Source of the DNA: DASZIT01 sp052143315 | GTDB lineage: Bacteria > Actinomycetota > Acidimicrobiia > Acidimicrobiales > RAAP-2 | NCBI GenBank assembly: GCA_052143315.1 | Contig: JBKQTE010000082.1 | Location: 1 to 5,995, forward strand | Length of the DNA stretch: 5,995 nucleotides | Direction: 5' to 3' | Shown here: positions 1 through 4,113 of the stretch, one piece after another | Layout of the letters: the number at the start of each line of letters is the position of its first letter | Numbering within the stretch: the stretch's first letter is position 1 | Made by a program: the position numbers and the translations under genes | The notes under the pieces: generated by a model | What the model was told of the DNA's origin: nothing | The model's input: only the letters and a program-made list of their open reading frames with translations | Databases searched by the model: none

Positions 1-1157
1 ACGCCGAGTACGCCAGCCTGTCGGCGACGGCAAACAACGATCCGCTGCTCAACCGGGTGATCCAGGGCACCTACACCCCGGGCTCGACGTTCAAGCTGAA
101 CACCGCCACCGCTGCCCTCCAGACGGGCCTCATCTCACCCGACTACACCTATGACGACCACAACACCTACCTGGTACCGGGGTGCGCCCCCAACTCCACC
201 GCCACCGGCTGCCACCTGCAGAACGCCCCCGGTGACACCGGTGGTGAGCTGAACGTCTCCGAGGCGCTGACCGTGTCGAGCGACGACTTCTTCTACAACC
301 TGGGCGGGATGTTTTTCGAGGCCTACGAGAATACCGGTACCTACGGCCCGTCGCCGATCCAGGACCAGGCAGCCGAGTACAGCCTGGGCCAACTGACCGG
401 CATCGACCTGCCCGCCGAGTACGCCGGCCGGGTGGACAGCCAGGCCGAGCGCCAGAAGCTCCACGCCGAGGACCCGGTCGCCTACCCGTACACCCAGTGG
501 CTGGCCGGTGACAACGTCCAGATGGCCTTCGGGCAGGGCGAGACCATCATCACGCCCATCGAGCAGGCGGTCGCCTACTCCACCTTCGTCAACGACGGCA
601 CCCGGTTCGCCCCCCAGGTCGGCGCCGCCGTGGTGTCCCCGACCGGGAAGCTGGTCAAGCAGATCACCCCCCAGGTCACCGGCCACGTGGCGCTGTCGCC
701 CAGCACCTATCAGGCCCTGCTCACCGGGTTCGAGGGGGTGGTGCAGCGACAGGGCGGGACTGCCTACGGCTCGTTCCAGGGCTCGACCTGGCCGGTCGCC
801 GACCTGGCCGGCAAGACGGGAACCGCCGACACCGAGCCGGGCAAGGAGCCCACCGCCTGGTTCGTCGGGTTCACGCCCACCCCCCAGTACGTGGTGGTCT
901 GCGTCATCGACCAGGCCGGCTACGGGGCCCAGGCCGCCGCCCCGGTGGTCCGGGACATCTACGACTTCCTCTACACGCACCCGGTGGGAACGGTGGCCCT
1001 GACCCCCAGCCAGACGGTCGTCCAGTCGCCGAACCCGGTGCAGCTGGTGTCGCCGACCACCACGACCACCACCACGCCGGGGAAGGCCGGCACCGGGACG
1101 ACGCCGACCACCACCACGAGCACTACCACGACGACCACCACCGTCCCGGGGGGCTGA
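1..1157 (+). CDS. mrdA: Penicillin-binding protein 2 (class B transpeptidase), C-terminal part, 5' truncated
   Basis: This is the transpeptidase domain of a monofunctional class B PBP, which cross-links peptidoglycan outside the membrane and in the PBP2 branch works with RodA in elongation. The frame is open from the left edge (first full codon at nt 3), leaving 384 residues; the N-terminal membrane anchor and dimerisation region lie outside the window. The active-site motif STFK has its Ser at nt 84-86. The second motif is SSD (nt 276-284), where SxD rather than SxN fits PBP2 better than FtsI. The third is KTGTA (Lys at nt 813-815), followed by TAWFVGF, typical of the family. TGIDLP and GQGE (between motifs two and three) are also typical. 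The catalytic domain ends near nt 1000, and the last 34 residues or so are Thr-rich low complexity. The GTG at nt 57 is an internal valine, not a start. FtsI is the main alternative but less likely. Confidence 0.92.
   Translation, partial: AEYASLSATANNDPLLNRVIQGTYTPGSTFKLNTATAALQTGLISPDYTYDDHNTYLVPGCAPNSTATGCHLQNAPGDTGGELNVSEALTVSSDDFFYNLGGMFFEAYENTGTYGPSPIQDQAAEYSLGQLTGIDLPAEYAGRVDSQAERQKLHAEDPVAYPYTQWLAGDNVQMAFGQGETIITPIEQAVAYSTFVNDGTRFAPQVGAAVVSPTGKLVKQITPQVTGHVALSPSTYQALLTGFEGVVQRQGGTAYGSFQGSTWPVADLAGKTGTADTEPGKEPTAWFVGFTPTPQYVVVCVIDQAGYGAQAAAPVVRDIYDFLYTHPVGTVALTPSQTVVQSPNPVQLVSPTTTTTTTPGKAGTGTTPTTTTSTTTTTTTVPGG
1056..1142 (+). repeat. Thr-codon microsatellite encoding the PBP2 C-terminal tail
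   Basis: Runs of ACC/ACG codons give two seven-Thr blocks joined by a short Gly/Pro/Thr linker, with 21 Thr in the last 34 residues of the protein. The tail follows the transpeptidase domain, so it should lie outside the membrane. It resembles the flexible, possibly O-glycosylated Thr/Pro tails of actinobacterial envelope proteins; glycosylation is only an inference. The near-repetitive triplets could be prone to length change by slippage. Confidence 0.85.
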
Positions 1158-1191
1158 TGGCGGCCCCGAACCGCCCATGTACCGGCCGCCA
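1158..1191 (+). other. Stem-loop between mrdA and the radical SAM gene
   Basis: TGGCGGCC (1158-1165) and GGCCGCCA (1184-1191) are perfect reverse complements separated by 18 nt, starting directly after the mrdA stop codon. No T-run follows, so this is not a convincing intrinsic terminator. It could be a weak 3'-end or processing structure, or a chance product of the GC content. The rest of the 63-nt gap holds only the ribosome binding site of the next gene. Confidence 0.3.
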
Positions 1192-1210
1192 GGGCGATGG
1201 CCCCTAAGCT

Positions 1211-1215
1211 GGGGG
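1211..1215 (+). promoter_or_regulatory. Ribosome binding site that favours the ATG at 1221
   Basis: A GGGGG run lies five bases upstream of the ATG at 1221. The in-frame ATG at 1197 has only AGGG ending two bases before it, which is too close for a normal Shine-Dalgarno contact. This, together with the usual N-terminus of the family, decides the start. Confidence 0.5.
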
Positions 1216-1220
1216 CAGCA

Positions 1221-3287
1221 ATGGAGACACTCTGGCCGCAGATAGAACGGCTCCTGGCCCAGGTCACGAAGCCGGCACGCTACATCGGGGGTGAGTTGGG
1301 GGCCCAGGTCCCCGAGCATCGTGCCGAGGCGGTGTCGTGGCTGCTGGTCTACCCCGACACCTACGAGATCGGCCTCCCCAACCAGGGACTGCAGATCCTC
1401 TACGAGATCCTCAACGAGCGGCCCGACGCGGTGGCCGAGCGGTCGTACGCCCCCTGGGTCGACATGGAGGCGGCCATGCGCGAGGCCGGCATCCCGTTCT
1501 TCTCGCTGGAGAACCACCGGCCCGCCCGGGACTTCGACGTGCTGGCTTTCAACCTGTCAGCCGAGCTGGTCTACACCAACGTGCTCAACCTGATCGACCT
1601 GTCGGGGGTGCCTGTCCGTGGGGCCGATCGCGCCGACGCCGACCCGGTGGTGATGGCCGGTGGCCACTGCACCTTCAACCCCGAGCCCCTGGCCGACTTC
1701 GTCGACTGCTTCGTGCTGGGCGACGGCGAGGAGGCGGTGGGGGAGATCACCGCAGTGGTCGCCGCCTTCAAGCACGGGGAGCCCTTGCCCGGCACCCCGG
1801 CGGAGGGGTGCGACCCGGGCTCCCGCCAGGCCCTGCTGCGGGCGCTGTCCCAGCTCCCCGGGGTCTACGTCCCGTCGTGCTACGAAGCGGCCTACGCCCC
1901 GACCGGCCCCGACGGCCCGATGCCCGGCGCGGTGCGCCTTGCCGGGACGTGGCCCCGGTACCCCGAGACGCCCGAGCGGGTGGAGAAGCGGACCATCGCC
2001 GACCTGGGCGAGTGGCCCTACCCCAAGCGCCAGCTGGTCCCGCTGATCGAGGTGGTCCACGACCGGCTGAACGTCGAGCTGTTCCGGGGCTGTACCCGGG
2101 GCTGCCGCTTCTGCCAGGCCGGGATGATCACCCGCCCGGTCAGGGAGCGGCCGGCCGAGCAGGTCCGGACGATGGTCATGGACGGCCTGGCCCGCACCGG
2201 GTACGACGAGGTGGCCCTGACCTCACTGTCCAGCGCCGACTACTCAGGGATCGAGACCACGGTCACCTCGATCATCGAGGACCCGTCGTGTGCCGGCCAG
2301 GTGTCGGTCAGCCTCCCCAGCCTGCGGGTCGACGCCTTCACGGTGGGGACGGCCGCCCAGATCCAACGGGTCCGCCGTACCGGGCTCACCTTCGCCCCCG
2401 AAGGCGGCACCTGGCGGATGCGCCAGGTCATCAACAAGCTCATCCGGGAGGAGGACCTCTACGCCGCGGTGGATGCCGCATTCAGCCAGGGGTGGCGCCG
2501 GGTGAAGCTCTACTTCCTCATCGGCCTCCCCACCGAGACGGACGAGGACACCCTGGGCATCGTCACCCTGGCCAAGCAGTGCGTGGAGATCGGCAAGCGG
2601 TACCACAAAGGGGTGACCGTCACCGCCTCGGTGGGCGGGTTCGTGCCCAAGGTCCAGACCCCGTTCCAGTGGTTCGGCCAGAACACCATCGAGGAGCTCA
2701 CCCGCAAGGTTCACCTGCTCAAGGACGCCGCCCGCGGCGTACGGGGACTGACCGTGCGCTGGCACGATCCCAAGGCCACCGCCGCCGAGGGCATCGTGAG
2801 CCGGGGCGACCGCCGGATGGGGGCGGTCATCGAGCACGTGTGGCGCCACGGTGGCACCTTCCAGGAGTGGTCCGAGCACTTCGACCTCGACCTGTGGACC
2901 GATGCCCTGGCCGACAGCGGCCAGACGCTGGAGGATGCCGTCTACCGCCACCGGACCGAGCACGAGCCGCTGCCCTGGGACCACCTGTCGGCCGGGCTGC
3001 ACCGCGACTTCCTGTGGCAGGACTGGACCGACGCCCTGGCCGCCCACGGCCTGGAGGACTGCCGGTGGACCCCGTGCTACGACTGCGGCGCCTGCACCGG
3101 CTTCGGCATCGAACACGTGGTCGCCTCGGCGGTGCCGCCGGCGGGCGGAAGCCAGGGGACGGGGCAGGATCTCTCGGCCGGGGGTCAGGTGCCGGTACGA
3201 TTCCTGGCCACGGCGCCGTCCGGCGTCTCCCCGGCCATCCGACCGAGGGTAGATGCCGCGGTGGCGGCCGGAGAGGGGAGGGGCTGA
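1221..3287 (+). CDS. Radical SAM protein, TIGR03960 family (B12-binding-like N-terminus)
   Basis: This 688-residue protein has the architecture of the uncharacterised radical SAM family TIGR03960. Residues from about 35 to 170 form a Rossmann-like domain resembling B12-binding domains, with PDTYEIGLPNQG near residues 45-56 and GGH then NPEP further on. The radical SAM core contains CTRGCRFCQAG, with Cys291, Cys295 and Cys298 as the CxxxCxxC ligands of the [4Fe-4S] cluster that cleaves S-adenosylmethionine. SLSSADYSG (from residue 335), FAPEGGTWRMRQ and LIGLPTETDED (Gly435) are the usual downstream core segments. A C-terminal CX4CX2CX2C group (Cys614, 619, 622, 625) could bind another cluster or a metal. 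The last 50 residues or so are low-conservation Gly/Ala/Pro-rich sequence. An alternative start at 1197 would add eight residues, but its ribosome binding site is poor. The reaction and substrate are unknown. The family is typically encoded next to or fused with DUF2344, as here. Confidence 0.95.
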   Translation: METLWPQIERLLAQVTKPARYIGGELGAQVPEHRAEAVSWLLVYPDTYEIGLPNQGLQILYEILNERPDAVAERSYAPWVDMEAAMREAGIPFFSLENHRPARDFDVLAFNLSAELVYTNVLNLIDLSGVPVRGADRADADPVVMAGGHCTFNPEPLADFVDCFVLGDGEEAVGEITAVVAAFKHGEPLPGTPAEGCDPGSRQALLRALSQLPGVYVPSCYEAAYAPTGPDGPMPGAVRLAGTWPRYPETPERVEKRTIADLGEWPYPKRQLVPLIEVVHDRLNVELFRGCTRGCRFCQAGMITRPVRERPAEQVRTMVMDGLARTGYDEVALTSLSSADYSGIETTVTSIIEDPSCAGQVSVSLPSLRVDAFTVGTAAQIQRVRRTGLTFAPEGGTWRMRQVINKLIREEDLYAAVDAAFSQGWRRVKLYFLIGLPTETDEDTLGIVTLAKQCVEIGKRYHKGVTVTASVGGFVPKVQTPFQWFGQNTIEELTRKVHLLKDAARGVRGLTVRWHDPKATAAEGIVSRGDRRMGAVIEHVWRHGGTFQEWSEHFDLDLWTDALADSGQTLEDAVYRHRTEHEPLPWDHLSAGLHRDFLWQDWTDALAAHGLEDCRWTPCYDCGACTGFGIEHVVASAVPPAGGSQGTGQDLSAGGQVPVRFLATAPSGVSPAIRPRVDAAVAAGEGRG
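3270..3283 (+). promoter_or_regulatory. Strong ribosome binding site inside the end of the radical SAM gene
   Basis: A purine stretch, GGAGAGGGGAGGGG, ends five bases before the ATG at 3289 and overlaps the last codons of the radical SAM gene. The upstream stop and this ATG are arranged as TGATATG, so ribosomes finishing the first gene are placed to begin the second. This supports translational coupling and rejects a start at 3253. Confidence 0.75.
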
Positions 3288-3288
3288 T

Positions 3289-4092
3289 ATGCGTATCCGC
3301 TTCCGCTTCTCCAAGCTCGGCAAGGTGCGCTTCACCAGCCAACGCGACGTCGCCCGCATGTGGGAACGGGCGCTCCGGAGGGCCGAGCTGCCGCTGGCCT
3401 ACACCGAGGGGTTCTCGCCGAGGCCCCAGCTCAGCTTCGGGCTGGCCCTCCCGACCGGCTGCGAGTCGCTGGCCGAGTACGTCGACGTCGTCCTGGACGA
3501 CACCCGGCCGGAGACGGCCGCCGTCGACGTGGCGGCGCTGGCCACCCGGCTGTCGGGGATGCTGCCCGAGGGGGTCGAGGTGCACCACGCCAGCGTGGTC
3601 GAACGCCGGGCCACCTCCCTGCAGCAGGAAGTGACGTCGTGCTCGTGGACGATGTCCTTCCGGGGGCTGACCCGGTCCGGGCTCGAAGCCCGGGTGGATG
3701 CCCTCCTGGCCGCCCCGGTGGTGACCATCACCAGGGAGCGCAAGGGTCGCCAGGAGCAGGACGACCTGCGGCCCTCGGTGCTGTCGTTGGCCGTGGTCGA
3801 CGGTGGCAGCGATGACGACGGTGTCGTCGACCTGGTGGCCGAGCTGGCCACCCAACCCCGTGGGGTACGCCCCATCGAGCTCGTCCGTGGCCTGATCGCC
3901 GTGGCGCCTGCAGAGGTTGCGGACGCCGGGGAGCGGCCAGGGGACCCGACGGGCGGGATACCGGTACTGGACCGGGCTTGTAGAACGAAACAGTGGATCG
4001 AGCGCGACGGCGCCCGCCGGGAGCCTGTGGAGCCACAGGCCGACCGGCAGGGGGCCGAACGCGCCGTGCACGCCTTGGAGCGTGCATCGTGA
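3289..4092 (+). CDS. Radical SAM-linked protein, DUF2344 / TIGR03936 family
   Basis: This 267-residue protein belongs to the family encoded beside, or fused to, TIGR03960 radical SAM proteins. The start MRIRFRFSKLGKVRFTSQRD is typical of the family. So are the signature GFSPRPQLSFGLALPTG (residues 41-57) followed by ESLAEYVDV (59-67), and the basic segment RERKGRQEQDDLRP (149-162), which corresponds to the family's Lys/Gly-rich stretch before an RP motif. No signal peptide or membrane segment is visible, so it should be cytoplasmic. The last 60 residues or so are variable and rich in Arg and Glu. The start at 3289 is chosen for its strong ribosome binding site and family match; a start at 3253 would add 12 residues of unrelated sequence. 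It lies 1 nt after the radical SAM stop, which suggests equimolar production and a shared task. Its molecular function is not established; a substrate-presenting or RNA-binding partner role would be speculation. Confidence 0.93.
   Translation: MRIRFRFSKLGKVRFTSQRDVARMWERALRRAELPLAYTEGFSPRPQLSFGLALPTGCESLAEYVDVVLDDTRPETAAVDVAALATRLSGMLPEGVEVHHASVVERRATSLQQEVTSCSWTMSFRGLTRSGLEARVDALLAAPVVTITRERKGRQEQDDLRPSVLSLAVVDGGSDDDGVVDLVAELATQPRGVRPIELVRGLIAVAPAEVADAGERPGDPTGGIPVLDRACRTKQWIERDGARREPVEPQADRQGAERAVHALERAS
4023..4040 (+). repeat. Near-perfect palindrome in the 3' end of the DUF2344 gene
   Basis: GCCTGTGG (4023-4030) and CCACAGGC (4033-4040) are exact reverse complements around a 2-nt centre. 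As RNA this gives a seven-pair stem with a GAGC loop. It lies within coding sequence about 75 nt upstream of the RNase E/G start. It could be a processing hairpin, a protein binding site or chance; no T-run follows, so it is not an intrinsic terminator. Confidence 0.45.
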
Positions 4093-4100
4093 GTGGTTTC

Positions 4101-4108
4101 AGAAGGGA
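4101..4108 (+). promoter_or_regulatory. Ribosome binding site of the RNase E/G gene
   Basis: AGAAGGGA lies five bases before the ATG at 4114, inside the 21-nt gap after DUF2344. It is a good Shine-Dalgarno sequence. By contrast, no such sequence precedes the internal ATG codons at 4936 and 4939, next to the conserved domain. This supports the long N-terminal extension being translated. Confidence 0.75.
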
Positions 4109-4113
4109 ATTCG

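Noticed and set aside
1197..1220. Upstream ATG start for the radical SAM gene
   Set aside because: Its only purine run is too close to the ATG, and the family's usual N-terminus aligns better with the start at 1221. The difference is only eight residues, so this remains open.
135..1517. Long antisense open frame over mrdA and the radical SAM gene
   Set aside because: It lies opposite two genes with clear catalytic motifs, and its translation is low-complexity Gly/Val/Arg sequence without a domain. Long stop-free antisense frames are expected at this GC content.
3196..3201. TACGAT as a -10 promoter element for DUF2344 and rne
   Set aside because: No -35 element is visible at the right distance, and a single TAnnnT hexamer is not enough evidence.
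3253..3288. Upstream ATG start for DUF2344
   Set aside because: It would add 12 residues unlike the family N-terminus and would overlap the radical SAM gene. The ATG at 3289 has a much better ribosome binding site and matches the family start.
1337..3634. 765-residue + strand open frame overlapping the radical SAM and DUF2344 genes
   Set aside because: It is an Arg/Pro/Gly-rich out-of-frame reading of two recognised genes and shows no motif of its own.
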